The notes under the pieces: model-generated
What the model was told of the DNA's origin: nothing
Seen by the model: only the letters and a program-made list of their open reading frames with translations
Databases searched by the model: none
Part shown: in pieces, positions 21,156 through 36,100 of the stretch
Numbering within the stretch: the stretch's first letter is position 1
Layout of the letters: each line of letters starts with the position of its first letter
Position numbers and translations under genes: made by a program
Source: Artemia franciscana
Taxonomy: Eukaryota; Arthropoda; Branchiopoda; Anostraca; Artemiidae
NCBI RefSeq assembly: GCF_032884065.1
Contig: NC_088869.1
Coordinates: forward strand, 248,001-312,000
Reading direction: 5' to 3'
DNA length: 64,000 nt

Positions 21156-24100
21156 GTAAGTTTAATTCTATTTTTTATCCGTGTTTAATTTTAAAGTTGT
21201 TAAAATGGTTTCACCAAGAACAGACCATAATTGAAGAGCTCTTCCCCTAAGTCATTAATATTCTGAAGCACATTGACATAAAGCCACAGATTCTCTACAA
21301 TTGAAAGGTTTATTCCTATATGTATATAATGTAATATAGTGGTACCTTTGAACCCTTACCTCCTTAAAATGGAAGGATTTACGCAATTTTTCTTATCATT
21401 TTTTTCTGCTTTCCGTACTCTTTGCCTGAATTAGAACCTCCAAATTCCCTTCCCTGTTAAAACTTCTCCCTCAAAAGTAAATCCATGCGCATGTGCCTGA
21501 CTTATAACTAATTTATTCGAAATTGAGTTCCATGATTCGACTTTCATCGCCATAGATTCAGAAAGATACAGCTTAGATTCGCGATTCAGTAAACTTCTGA
21601 GCTGTGGCTTGTCTTCATAATGGCTTGTTCAGACGAAGCTGGCGAGGTGTCGTACCATTAAAGATAGCACGCTTTCAAAGATCGAAAGATTTCTATCATT
21701 AGACTGAAATTTTCCCAAAGACAACAACTTTCTATGTGCTTAATTTCCCTTTTCACCCCTTAAAAAGACACAGTAAAGAATGGAGCTGCAAAAATAAATT
21801 GAATTACTTGGACTGTATAGAGTATCAATGAAAGTTTTTCTGAGCAAAATGGGCTATTAGAAAAACAGACGACGGAAGCCTTGTGGAACGCATTGATCAG
21901 TCAAACTAAAAAATTATTTTCTAAAAAAAAGCAGAAACTTGAACAAAAGCCTACAAGTTAGAAAACACAATCTAAATTTGTTTGCTGTGAGAAAAGAAAG
22001 TTTCAAATCGAAGTTTGGTATGTTTTCTCCAGGGATACGCACGACAAAGATTAAGGTAAAGAAAACGGAATAGGACTTTACAGTCCCTACCGGTGTTGCT
22101 GATCCCTGTTTCATGGACATTCAACAAGGAAGTGTAATGGGGGGCTGGATCCAAGCCACCCTGAGCTTTTGCATACCTTTTCTGTTTACCTTCCACAGAT
22201 TTCTCCAGGTACAAATTTAGACCTGGGTTGACTCTGGCTGGGCTTACAAGTCACGCTGCTGGCCCTCGTTCCAAACCAAATAACTAATGACACCAGGGCT
22301 CGAAACCTGATCCTTAAGGACAAAGGATTTAAAATTTAGCGTGACAACCACCCGGATAGGACCTTAGAATGATGATCTTTAAAATTTGTAATAGATGGCT
22401 AAGATGGCTAAGAAATGGCTTCTTTAAGATGGCTAAGAAATGTTTCACGCATGAATGATGACACATTCCTTAACAGTGTGCTTTTTGGCCGTTCATTTGG
22501 AGCCAAACGAAAAGCAAGTCATCCCTAAATGGGGTGGAAAGATGTCATAGGGAAAGATATAAACCATTTGGGAACTTCCTTGGAGAAGTTAAGAAGCGAA
22601 GCTAATAACTACTTCTTTGAAGATGACATAATCTCCCAGACTCTCCGGGGGAGGGGCTATAAGTTATGAACTTCGCCCATAGTTTACATTTAGTATTTGG
22701 TTTTGAAAAGTATACAGACATTTTCAGGGGGGATTTTTGTCTGGTTAGAAGACTCAGGGAAAAGGGTTACGTGGGAGTATATTTCCATGGAGGAATTTTT
22801 TGTGGGGGAAGGGAATTTCCCATGAAGGATGCGCCGGATTTCCCAACATTATTTACTGATTTTAGGGTTCCAAATCCTCATAAATATGTCAGTAAATAAA
22901 ATGAATATCGGAAATGTGAAGTAATGGGTAGATTCTTTACTTTCTCAGTCCAACAAATTTCAATTTAAAATCTTAAATTTAATTTTAAATCTTAAACCAT
23001 TTTTAGCCCACGAATGAATGGTGGCAATTTGAATTTGGAATGACAATGAATTTGGAATGACATAAATCTATTACGAGACAACTGAGAGGTGAGCTAAAAT
23101 GACGATCAATCATGGAAACTCGACTTCCAACTTACAATAAGATGCAAAACCATTTCAGTTATTGAGGCATATCGTAAGAAAGGGCTTAATTTTGATACTT
23201 CTGTTGTGGTTTAAAGTTTCTTCAGATTTCTCCAGGTACCCATTTAGACCTGGGTTGACTGTGGCTGAGCTTACAGAATCACACTGCTGACCCTCAATCC
23301 AAACTAAATAACTAGCGATACCAGGGCTTGAAACCTGGTCCTTAAGGATAAGGGAATTAAAATTTAGCGTGTTAACCTCCCGGATAGGACCTTAGAATGA
23401 TGGTTCTTAGAATTGGTAATATGGCTTCTTTAAGATGGATAGGACATGTTTCACGGATTAAAGATGATATATTCCTTAACAGTGTGCTTTTTGGCAATTC
23501 ATCTGGGGCCAAACGAAAAGCAGGTCATCCCTGAATTGGGTGTAAAGACGTCATAAAGAAAGATAAAAATCAAATTGGAACTTCAGGGAAGAGGGTAAGC
23601 TGTCTTGGGCTCAGGCGGCTATGATGTGTAGCTCTGATTTTCTTGCAACTTGTACCAAAAATAAGAGAGACCTAATGGTAACACTCAATCCTAGCACTAA
23701 AATCTTCCAGGTAAGGGCTGAGAGTGCCATGTCTTGAATAAATTTTGGACCAACCACATTAAAGTACCAAAAAATTGTTTTACTGAATAAACAAACTGTA
23801 AACTATATATTCCTACTCAAAAAGAACAATTATAGATCTTATTATAGATTAAAATCTTTCATTTTTAGAACAAAATTCATAGATATGTTATCTTAGTACT
23901 ACTTCTTTCAAATTAAAAAGGTCTTTACTTGCCAATTAAGACGAGCTTGTTGTCTTTAAAGAAAAGGAATTCCTTTCAAACAGTTCGTGGTAACGAACTG
24001 TAGTAAGGAGCGACCCGGCTCAATAGTAAACGGAACTCTAAAAAACGGAATTTCAATGCTAAAAGATATATCAAAAGAATCAGATTTTTATGCTAATTTT

Positions 24101-27100
24101 AAATATATAAGTTTCATCAAATTTAGTCTTTGTCATCAGAAGTTACGAGCCTGAGAAAATTTGCCTTATTTTAGAAAATAGGGGTAACACCCCCTAAAAG
24201 TCATAGGATCTTAACAAAAATCGCACCATCAGATTCAGCGTATCAGAGAACCCTATAGAAAAAATTTTAAGGTCCAATCTACAAAAATGTGGAATTTCGT
24301 ATTTTTTGCCAGAAGACAAATCACGGGTGCGTGTTTATTTGTTTTTTTTTTTTTTTTTTCCAGGGGTCATCGTATCGACCAAGTGGTCCTAGAATGTCGC
24401 AAGAGGACTCATTCTAACGGAAATGAAAAGTTCTAGTGCCCTTTTTAAGTGACCAAAAAAATTGGAGGGCACCTAGGCCCCCTCCCACGCTCATTTTCTT
24501 ACAAAAGTCAACGGATCAAAATTTTGAGATAGCCATTTTGTTCCGCATAGTCTAAAACCATAATAACTATGTCTTTGGGGATGACGTACCCCCCACAGTC
24601 CCTGGGAGAGGGGCTTCAAGTTACAAACTTTGGCCAATGTTTACATACAGTAATGGTTACTGGGAAGTGTACCGACGTTATCAGGGGGATTTTTTTGGTT
24701 TGGGTGTGGGGTTCAGGGGAGGGGGCTATATGGGAGGATCTTTTCTTGGAGGAATATTTCATGGGGGAAGAGAAATTCAATCAAAAGGGCGCAGGACTTT
24801 CTAGCATTACTATAAAAAAACAAACAATGAAAATATAAACATGAAAAAGTTTTTTTCAATTGAAAGTAACGAGAAGCATCAAAACTTAAAACGAACAGAG
24901 ATTATTACGCATATGAGGGGTTCTAAAAATACTTTAGCATAAAGAGCGAGGTATTTAGGAGGAGATAAATACTTCACTCTTTCTGCTAAAAATTTTTTAA
25001 GTAATTTCAACTATTTATTCTACGGCCTTTCTGATTCAGGGATCATTCTTAAAGAATTGGGACAAAACAAGATTTGGTGTGAAGAGCGAGGTATTAACGA
25101 GGGGACCAACCCCCTCATATATATAATCAAAAATATAAGAATATAAAAGTTTGTTACGTAAGTTAATTCTTAAGTTGCGTATTTTTTTACTAATAAAAAC
25201 GTTTGTTAAAAATTAAAAGATCTAGTTGCCTTTTTAAGTAACCGAAAAATTGGAGGACAACTAGGCCTCCTTCCCCACCCCTTATTTCTCAAAATCGTCT
25301 GATCAAAACTAAGAGAAAGCCATTTAACCAAAAAAAGAATTAATATGCAAATTTCATTTTAATAATTTATGTACGGAGAGCCAAAATCAGACATGCATTA
25401 ATTCAAAAACTTTCAGAAATTAAATAAAAAAAACAAGTTTTTTGAAATGAAAGTAAGGAGCAACATTAAAACTTAAAACGAACAGAAATTACTCCTTATA
25501 TGAAAGGGGTTTTTCCTCCTCGACGCCCCGCTCCTTGCGCTAAAGTTTGATTATTTCTCGCAACTCTACTTTTAAAAACAATAAAAAACTTTAGCGCAAG
25601 GAGCGGGGCGTCGAGGAGGAAAAACCCCTTTCATATAAGGAGTAATTTCTGTTAGTTTTAAGTTTTAATGTCGCTCCTTACTTTCATTTCAAAAAACTTG
25701 TTTTTTTTATTTAATACCCACCAAAGTCGATTGGAAGTTAGCCAAACTAAAATGTTTGCTTTTGATCCCACATAAAGAGACAAAACTTTCACCTATCGTA
25801 CATCTCTTGGAAACATAGACTTCTTATGTCTTCTTAGACTAACCAATATACGGTGCATTGCTGGGAACATGGAACCCGTAGTCTGCAAGCCAAAGTCGAA
25901 AAATGTGACCAAAGAGTAATCAGAGAGGTGCTTAAATCACCCTGGTAGTTTTAAAAATCTTTGAAAGGTATTGCTGAACTTAAACTTGATGTTACCGCTT
26001 TTTTTTCATTTTTTTTTTTAACGTAATTGAGTATAAGTCCAGCTTTCACTATAGTTTTTAGTTATCTCCTTTATACTTAGCTAAAACATTAAAAAACCTT
26101 TAGTTCATCATCAACTTACTAAAAATCCGTCACCAATTTATTATATAATTACTAAGACCTAGGTTGATTGAATCAAACCTTTAAGGTCTTTATATCCCTT
26201 GGCTTCGGATACAGGAACCCCATACAGAAGTTAAAACATAAGAAAAAAACTTGATTTTCCTCAAAACAGTGCTCCACAAATTATCTAGAAAAGTTTTTTT
26301 CTTGCCACTCCGTGTTACAGCATCTAGTAGCCTACCCATGGGCTTAGGTTCTTCATCAGATAGTGGGGATGAATGCTATCAATGAGATGGGAGCATTAAC
26401 ATACTTTTTTTTTCAAAAATAGCTATTGAATAGCTCTTATGGATTTTTGAAAGGGGACGGGACAATGGATTTTCCAAAAGGACCTACCCTCCGTCCAATA
26501 TATATCCCAAGCTTCCTCTGCCAACTTATTTTGAACCATTGTCCAACTTCTGAAAAAGGTCCACGTCATGTCTGATTTGTGCTGAAGCATCAAAAATTAA
26601 TAATTCTGAACGAATATTATTATTGACAACTTCGTGCCTGACAAAGCTCTAAGCACGAAATTTCTCTCATGAAGTTCTCACATTTAAATCTTTATTCATG
26701 GATTCTTGTCCCTCCCCACCTATATGAGTGTGCCCTGCTTTTACTTTGGCATAAATTCGGTACTACAATGAATTACTGTTAGCATTTGTACTTCTATCGT
26801 CTTTCATCTGTGATTAGATAAAAAAAAAGTTTTTTCACTGACAGTAAGGACTAACAATAAAGCTTAAAAAGAACAGAAATTATTCGTATATGAAGGTAAT
26901 TACCCCTCCTCAACACCTTGCTCTTCATGCTTGAGTTTTTTGCTACTTTTGAAAATGCTTCTTAATTTTCTAATTAAACAATCCTTCTGTTTTAAGAACT
27001 GCTCTTAAAGAATTTGGACACGATTCAAACTTTAGTGTAAAGAATGAGGTGTTGAGGAGGGGATAATTCCACTCATATATGTAATAATTTCTGTTCGTTT

Positions 27101-30100
27101 TAATTTTTATTGTTATTCCTTACTTTCAGTTGCAAAAGCTTGTCTTTGTTATTTAATTTCTAATCGTTTTTTAAAAATGCCAGGAAATCTTGGCCCACTT
27201 CAACGGAGAAATCTCCTCCCCATGGAAAAGTCCTCTATAACTCAATCCCTGTTAAAATTTACCCCTGGCAATTACCCTTTACAAATCAACGCGTAAAATT
27301 GAGACGAAAAGAGAAAGCAATACACATAAAAAGAATTTTGTTTTGTAATTTCGACTAATTCCCCATTGCATGATTTCCCCTGATAAGTTCACACCCTGGG
27401 GACTCTCCTCCCCATGGATAATTCCCCCGTGGAAAAAACAAACAGAAAAAAATTCATCCTCGCCCCCCCCCCCAAACCAAAATGTATAGCTTAAAGTTCT
27501 TTGCTCTGGGGCTGTAGTGGGGTCATTTTAAATCCAAAGGCATAGTTATTGCGTCTTTCTATTATGATGAACAGAATGGCTATCTTAAAATTTTGATCAG
27601 ACGATTTTGGGGAAAAGGATGGTGGGGGAGGGGGCCTAGTTGCCCTCCAATGTTTTTGGTCGCTTAATAAGGGCACTAGAACTTTTAATTTTCATTTGAA
27701 TGAGCCCTCTCACGATGTTCTAGGACCCTGAAAATAAACTAAAATAGGACCCTAAAATAAAATAGGACCCTGACCCGGGCCGATACGATCATCCCTGAAA
27801 ATAAAAAAAAACAAATAATCACACATCCGTGATCGTTCTTCTAGCAAAAACAAAAATTCCACCATTTTGCAGATAGTGAGAGCAAGAGAGAGGGAGAGAG
27901 AGAGAGGGAGCAAGAATTGTATTACTAAATACAAGACAATACAAAATATAATTCAAAATTGAATTACATTACACTTACTACAATGGACTTAATTCCCGTC
28001 GAAAGGCTCCATGGCAAGGGATACAAGGGCGATAAGAAAAAAATACTAGCAACAACTACAATATAAGCAATATATATATAAGGGGGTACAATATAAGCAA
28101 CAACTAGAAAGAAAGAAAAAAAGAGAACATACCTGAGGCATGGGATTCAAACGCAGAGAAGACAACCACACACCATTAAAAAACACAGGGGACATCAACT
28201 TCTCAGAGGAAAAAAGAATTTTATTTTATTCCTTATTGAATTATCCTTAAGAAGCCTTTCAAAAGTCCCAAGCGAGTGGAATCTCTGTACTGAAGAAGGT
28301 ACTGAATTCCCTACCTGTTGACAAGCAATGATGGGATTGAAATCTGAGCGAATAGTAGGGGTAGCCAGAATGTAGATATCATTGGAAGAACGAAGGCTAT
28401 ATGGAGGTACATCAGAAATCAACACAGGAGTTTTCGGAAGAGATTTGGAAAGTTACCGTGAAGCTGATGAAAGACAAAAGAACCACAAGAAATAATATAA
28501 ATAGATCGTAGGCGTAAGAGCGGTTCTGGTGAGGAACGGTTTGTGTCCATAGCCAGATGCCGTGCTTTATTATACATGACAGAAAGTGATCACATCGTTG
28601 AAGGAAAAGTAGACATCCGTACAATGAGGCAATATGAAACATATGACTGGACAAGACAGAAAAAAAGAATTTTCAGAATAGATCCAGGAAATGTGTGTCT
28701 AAGTTTTCGAATGATACCCAAACTCCATGAGACCTTAATCCTAATCATGGCTATATGGTTTCTGAAGAAAACATTCTCATCAAATAGGATACCAAAACAC
28801 CGGACCAGATAATTCTCTTGTCTACACAAGGAGCCTTGTGACACCTGAAGGTGTGTAAGCTGAGGGAAAGCAAGACCAATTCGAGAAAAAATTAGAAAAT
28901 GCTACTTACCACCATTCAAGACCGAGTAATTCGCATTAAACCATGAAATAACTCTCTCGAATAACGCCACAAGAGTAGACTTGATATAACATTCCGTCTT
29001 CCTAATGGTCCCAAGAATGGTATCATCAGCAAAAGTAACAAGAAAATCTTCGTTAGAAGTAGTATTGGAACACGATCGGGCATCAGGATGACACAGCTCA
29101 CAGCATGCCAGAGGCCTGGTTTTTTCACCGCCGAAATCAGATCATTAACATAAATCAGAAATAAAACGGGACCAAGTATAGATCCCTGAGGGACGCCATA
29201 ATATAATTCAGAAGGGCTCCGAAAAAGCGAATCAATTGAAATAAGCCTACCAGAAAGATATGAATCAAACCAAGAAAAAGCGTTTGATCTTATACCAATA
29301 TGCGATAGTTTACAAATGAGAATCCGATGAGTCAAGGAATCAAAAGCTTTACGAACATCCAAAAATAAAGCTGCCGGGTTATGACCAGAATCTATTGCCG
29401 AATAAATGAAATTCGAGAAATCTGCGCAAGCCTGCTCCGTAGAGTGCCTTGCTCGGAATCCGAACTGGAAATCATGCAAAAATTCTTTTGCATCCAGAAA
29501 ACTAAGAAACCTGGATAGCACATCCTTCTCAAAAATTTTGCTGAAAACAGATAGGAGAGAAATTGGCCTATAATTAGCAGGATCACTCCGAGAACCACCT
29601 TTATACAGCACTATAGCCTTAGCTTGCTTGAGAGACTCAGGGAAAATTTCTTTCTCGAAAGACAGATTGACAAGCTTAGTCAATGGTGACAATAGCGGGA
29701 AAATGATCAGAAATATCACTAACCAGTACCAAATTATCTAAGACATCTAGCGACAAAAAAATATTATCAATAGGAGACACATGCGTGTCAGTAACTCGGA
29801 TTGGTGTTCAACTGAAGGTAGAGTACCCGAAGAGAGCATCATCGACAAGAAATCAATTGCTGAAGCAGAATTTTGATCCATCAGGTTGAGGTTAAAATCA
29901 CTCATAAGGATTAGTTCATAGGGATGTTTTTGGACTGAGTCAAAAACTTCTTCAAGAATTTTCATAAACAAAGGAATAGATCCACCGGGGGACCTATAAA
30001 CCAAACCCACAGCCAAATACTATCGCATTGATTTAATCTCAATAAAAAGAGGTTCAAAGATTCCTTCCTCATTTCTGCTCAAATCACTTCGGACATTATA

Positions 30101-33100
30101 TACAAGACGATCAGCAATATAAAGGACAAGGCCACCTCTCTTCATCTGTTTCCGATTCAGCCTCTCCATCCTATATTCTGGAATATCTAAAAGAATACCC
30201 TTTCTTGAATCCAGGAAAGTTTCACATAATCCTATAACATCAGAAGTTCCACCACTCCACCACTAACAATCCGTTTCAGCTCATTACAAGACGAGCAAAG
30301 TCCCTGAATGTTAAAATGAAACACAGAGAAAATATCTTCTCGTTTAGAGGAGACAGAACCATTTAATTTCGAAACATGCTTACTTTTAAAAGCCGAATTA
30401 GAATTATTATTCTTCTGATTTCTACTTCTAATTGAATTATTAATTATATTTTCAATATTTAAAGGATTATTTTGTAATTCAAGTAAATGTTCCCCCAAAG
30501 AGTTGATACCAACCAGGCCAATAACAGAAATCGTCGATTTACTAATGGCGGATGGCAGTTCCTCCCCACGACCAAACCCACCAGACCACAGGTATAAGGA
30601 AAAAATGAAAGGAAAAAAAGTAAAAAAAGACAATATTGGGCTTGAAAATTCAACAATAGGATTTGCTGATACGCTTAATCTGATGTTATGGTTTTTATTA
30701 AGATTCTAAGACCTTTTGGGAGTGTTTCTACTTTTTTTTGAAAATCAGGCAAGTTTTCTCAGGCTCGTAGCTCTTAATGGGTAAGACTAAGCTTAATGAA
30801 ACTTATGTATTTGAAATCAGTATAATAAGCCAATTTTTTTGATATATCAATTAATATCGAAATTCCGGTTTTAAGATTTCAGTCAGTATTGAGCCGGGTC
30901 ATTCCTAACTAACAGTTCGTTTACTTCGTACTGTTTTGAACTAGGCCATACCGCCTTATATTATCCTGTGCTTGGCTATTGCAAAAAAAAGAGAAGACTG
31001 GACATTAACTGAAATTGAACCAGCTTTTGACCAAAAACTAACATTTTCAGATAGGAGCGAACGGTGGAGATAAAACAAAACCTTTTATTGCCCACATGCT
31101 GTGAATGCTTACAACGCAAAGTAAATTATAGCTAAATGATCACATTGTTTTTCACCAAGCTGCTATTCTAACGAATTCAGCATTTTGAAACAACTAGCCT
31201 TTGCTGCTTTTGAATTTCCCTCCATTCCTTACTTAGTTGGTAAATGAAAAAATCAATTCTCACGATACTTTCTTCTTTTTTAGCATTTGGAACAGCAGGG
31301 ATTGATTTCATTAGGATCAATCCATGTTCCAAAAACCGAGGGGATGAGCCCTGTGCAGTAAAGCGCGGTGACACAGCAGTCCTAGAAATTGGCTTTACAC
31401 CAAAAATTTCTAGTAAGTAGTACCTAAGCGCACCTATGTTAATCACAATGCGAAACAAAAAATTTCTGTCATAAATTTCCATCTTCAAATATGTCCTTTA
31501 ATTTCATTGGTTTGTTTTTGTGACAAATTTTTGTACACCCTATTCTTTATGCCTCCGCTGTCCTCAATCTGCATTAAGCTGTTAACGCACATCACAGTCA
31601 TTTTGTACGCACGATAAACGCACTTTATTCAAAACCTGATTGGCTTTTATTTATGAAGTCTGCAGCAACTGAACAGATTAAACATTTTGAAAAACATATT
31701 CTTTATAAATAGATTATCTCCTTCTATGTATGATTTTTTACTCTTAGAAAGAGCACTTGAACCTTCATTTTCGAATTTAAAAAGCTCTCTTATAAGTGTC
31801 TACGATCTCGCTTTCTTTACAAAGTAGTTGGAATCTAAAAAAAAAAAAATAAAAAAATTGCAGGGAGACCACTTCTGTATTTACTAAGGGAATTTGATTC
31901 CACATAATGTTTTCTTCGCCAACTTGAGACCAACATTCTGCATATTTAAAATTATGCACCATTGTGAATACGTTTAGTAATTTTCAAATGAATTAAATCA
32001 GTTAAATGAAGCTTTAATGCAATTGTACGAGCCTCTAAAGCCACTGGATATGACCTTGATTATGTTGATATTTATCTAAAGACAACTAATTTTGTAAACT
32101 ATTTATTTAAATTCATTTCAAATTTTTATTCAAATATAATATATTACATCAATAAATTTTGTTTCAGTCGTTTTGAAGATAAAAATTAGCGGCATTTAAC
32201 CAATACTGGCGGCCCTATACGTCTATCGTATATCGTGTCTACACGATACGTCTACTATATACATATACGATATACGATAGATATACGATAGATATACACG
32301 GTATCGTATCGTAGATATCGTATACACGATATATACCTATATACGTCTACACGATATATACGTATATCGTGGAGCACAATAGAGCTCCATTACTATTTTT
32401 TTTTCATCGTCTAAAATTGTCTATGCTAAATGTGTATTTTGTGTAGACTGCTTGTGTCCTTATAACCGAATCCTCCTCCACGTGGCATTAAGTAAAAAGA
32501 TTAATTTATACTTGTTTAATAGTTTTAAATCGATGAGTTGTTTCAGAATATTTACTATGTTGCAAAATAGTGGAAAATGGCACTATGCTTGGCGTAATCT
32601 CTTTGGTTGATTAACAACCAAATCAGAAATTTTAATTTCTATTCTAAAGAAGCCTCTCCCGAAATTCTAGGACCATTGGTTTGAAACGATCACCCTGAAA
32701 AACAGAAACGCAAAAACGAAACTCGGTTCCGTGCCCATTTCTCCTTGAGAAAAATATAAAGTTTCGCATTTTTGTTGATATTAACTTGAAACCTCTGCAG
32801 TAGGATTTGCTAATACGATTAATTTGATGGTTTTATATTTTTCAAGATCATTTTCATTTGTGAGGATGTTTTCTCGTTTTTGGAGAATCAGGCAAAATAT
32901 CGTAACTTTTGAGGCATTATTTTAAATTAAATTAATTCTACGTATCTAAAATTCAATTAAAAAACAATTATTTTGGTTTATATGTTCAAACAGTTCGTGG
33001 TAAAGAACTGTAAGTACCAGGAATGACCAGGAGGCTCAATAGTGGTCGAAACACTTAAAAAACGGAATTCTTATACCAATAGTTATATCAAAAGAATTAG

Positions 33101-36100
33101 ATTATTATTCTGATTTTAAATATATAAGTTTCATCAAGTTTAGTTCTACTCATCAAAAGTTACGAGCTCTGAGAAAATTTACCTTACTTTCGAAACAGTG
33201 GAGAAACATCGCCTAAAATTCATAAAATCTTAATGGAAATCACACCATCAGATTCAGCATATCAGAGAGCCCTACTATAGAGGTTTTTAGCTCCTATCTG
33301 CAAAAATGTATTGAATTTTTTGCCCAAAGACTGATCATGGATACGAGTTTATTTGTTTTTTGTTTTTCTCAGGGCTGATCGAATCGACCCAGTCGTCCTA
33401 AAATGTTGCAAGAGGACTCATTCGAACGAAAATTAAAAGTACTAGTGTCATTTTTAAGTGACCAAAAAATTTTAGGGCAGCTAGGCCCCCTCCGACGCTA
33501 ATTTTTTCCCAAGGTCACACAATCAAAATTTTTAGATTGTTATTTTGTTTAAAATAGTCGATAAACCTAGTAGCTATGTCTTTGAGGACGACTTCAACCC
33601 ACATAGTCCCCGGGGGAAAGGCTGCAAGTTATGAACTTTTGCCCATTGTTTATGCATAGTATTGGTTATTGAGAAGCATACAGACGTTTTCAGGGGGATT
33701 TTTCTGGTGAGGGTTGGGGGGAGAGGGTAACGTTGGAAGATGTTTTCATGGAGGAATAAGAGAATTTTTTATGAAGGAGACTCCGGATTTCCCAGCATTA
33801 TTTAAAAAACGATCAGAAATTCAATAAAAAAAAATCAACTAAAATTAAAGAGCAACATTAAAAATAACAGAAATTAATACGTATATGAGGGTGTACGCCC
33901 CCTTGTCAACACCTGGCTGTTTACGCAAAAGTTTTTTTTAGTACTTTCAAAAGAGCTATTTATTCTAATTAAACAGCCTCGGTCATTCTTAAAAATTTGG
34001 AACACAATTTGAACTTTAGCATAAAGAGCAAGGTATTGATGAGGGGCGCATCCCCTCATATACGTGATAATTTCTGTTCGCTTTAAGTTTTAATGTTGCT
34101 CCTCATTTCGATGTAAAACTTGTTTTTTATTTAATAAGTTTAGAGTTATCATGTCCAACACCCCAAAGAACTACTTAACTTAACGTTCAACACAGCGCTA
34201 ATTGCAATTAATTGTAATTACTTATTGAATTAAAGAAACTGTTGTCAAAATAACCTTACAACCCCATATAATCTTTGAAATTAACTAAAAATTTTATAGC
34301 TTTAGCCACTGTATAGAAATTATATACAGTATAATCACGACTCAGTAGTATTTGTCTACTATAGTCCTGGCGCGTATAAGAGATCCGCCTATATACTCGT
34401 ACATACAAACAGCTCTTCTAATTTGATCTGCCGCGTTCCAGTGTATATTACACTGGAACAAGTATTTTGGCAGAAACTTTCTCAAAATGCCTTTGAAACC
34501 AACTCGAAAGTTTGCAACCTACTTGTAAATTCTAAAAACATCTAATAACTAGACCTATGTTGCCTGAGCAACGTGAAGTGTTGTGACAACCTTTGTCCGG
34601 CTTCGCCGGCTAAAGTGTTGCAAGACCAACACTTTGGTTTTGTTTCTTCGCTATCGATCAGTAATCGCATAATCAAAGGCTATTCCTCAGCGTTGAAAAA
34701 ACAACAACAAAATAGTATGGAAAGAAGGGACTAAATTGAATTTGCAGCCAGTTGAAATTTATCCTTTTCAATCGTAAACATCGTGACGGATGAAAACTTG
34801 GAACAATATCTTATATAATCTAGTTGGTATTATAAAGCTATCCGTAAGTCTTCGGGATCAAAATACCATAGATGACACTCTATTAATTATTACGAAACTG
34901 CCTCGTTGTTTTACGTTATCGTTTGTACCCGTTGCGTGAACACTTAATTCTAGGTTACAGTGAGTATGGGTAGGCTACACCAACTAGCAAAAGTCACAAA
35001 CCCCTCTTCACTAAAGATGATTGTAGCCTAATAGACGGTTATTACTTACAAGTCCCCTACATGTCTTACCACTGGAACTAAATCGGTCTTACCATCAAAT
35101 ACACTGGAAACAAATAATAGGTAGACCAAATAGCAAAATTTGCAAATCCCTCACTGCCGAAGATGATTATGAGCTAAAAGCCGACCTTTCCTTACAAGTT
35201 CCTTACATGTCTCACAATTGATATCGGCTTATTTTTGGTTTCAGTATGTACCCTACTACTGACGTTATTAACCCCTTGAAACTTTCAAACTAGTATATCT
35301 CATGAAGGAATGTTTGTACCAAAAAATGGATGACATATACTTTGATCAGCTCATCAAGAGCTATCGATTGCCGTCGAAAAAAAATTCTATCTGTCTTAGT
35401 TCAAAAGTTGTTTTTTTTTTGCTGTAGGCCAACCTTCTAACGTCACCACTTAGAAAGGAGCAAAGGATAAGCTCCAATCTCCTTAGCAATGATAGAGATT
35501 TTGAAGTTTAAGAGGTACATCTGATAACATTTCTCTACCTCAGTCTCAAGTCCGAAAAAACAAATGGTAACCCAGCAAAATCACGTCAGCACTTTCGGAC
35601 CCGAGGGAAAATGCCGCTTTTTTGCTTCTGTAAATTTTTCTATTTATCACTCAAAGAAGATATATTGACAGTGGGGCAGGGTAACTGCCACATATATTTA
35701 ACACTTATAGATTTTAGTCCATCTTCAATTTGAAAGTGGTGCCTGCCTGCTTGCCTGCTAGAACGGAGCTTTCCACTCGAAAGCAGAAGCATGGTTTGAT
35801 GAAACGAAAGCTTGGCTGCACAACCTCAGATACTCCTCTCTGACATAGGCTATATAACTCCACTTCACTTCGCACACAGTAGGCTCTGGCTCGTGGAAAA
35901 GCAAAAACCATCCTTTTTGGCCCCAGGCAAGAGTTCTGCGGAGCTTTCCAAAATGTAATGCCGTATTCATCAATCCGGCCTGAGGTCCACATTTTTCGTA
36001 AAAACGGCACAGGTTAGACCCTTACCAGTTCCCAGGAATAAGCCGACATCGGTGGCATAGGAAAAAAAACGGGACAAAACAAAGTGTTGCTCTCGCAAAA

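Noticed and set aside
21068-21250. Exon 1 reading on as a 60-residue secreted peptide without splicing
   Set aside because: A perfect donor (GTAAGT) at 21156 joins in frame to exon 2, and the spliced product matches NPC2. The unspliced tail resembles nothing.
35714-36010. 98-codon minus-strand frame in intron 2
   Set aside because: Two overlapping minus-strand frames are open here, with no motif in either. Not distinguishable from chance.
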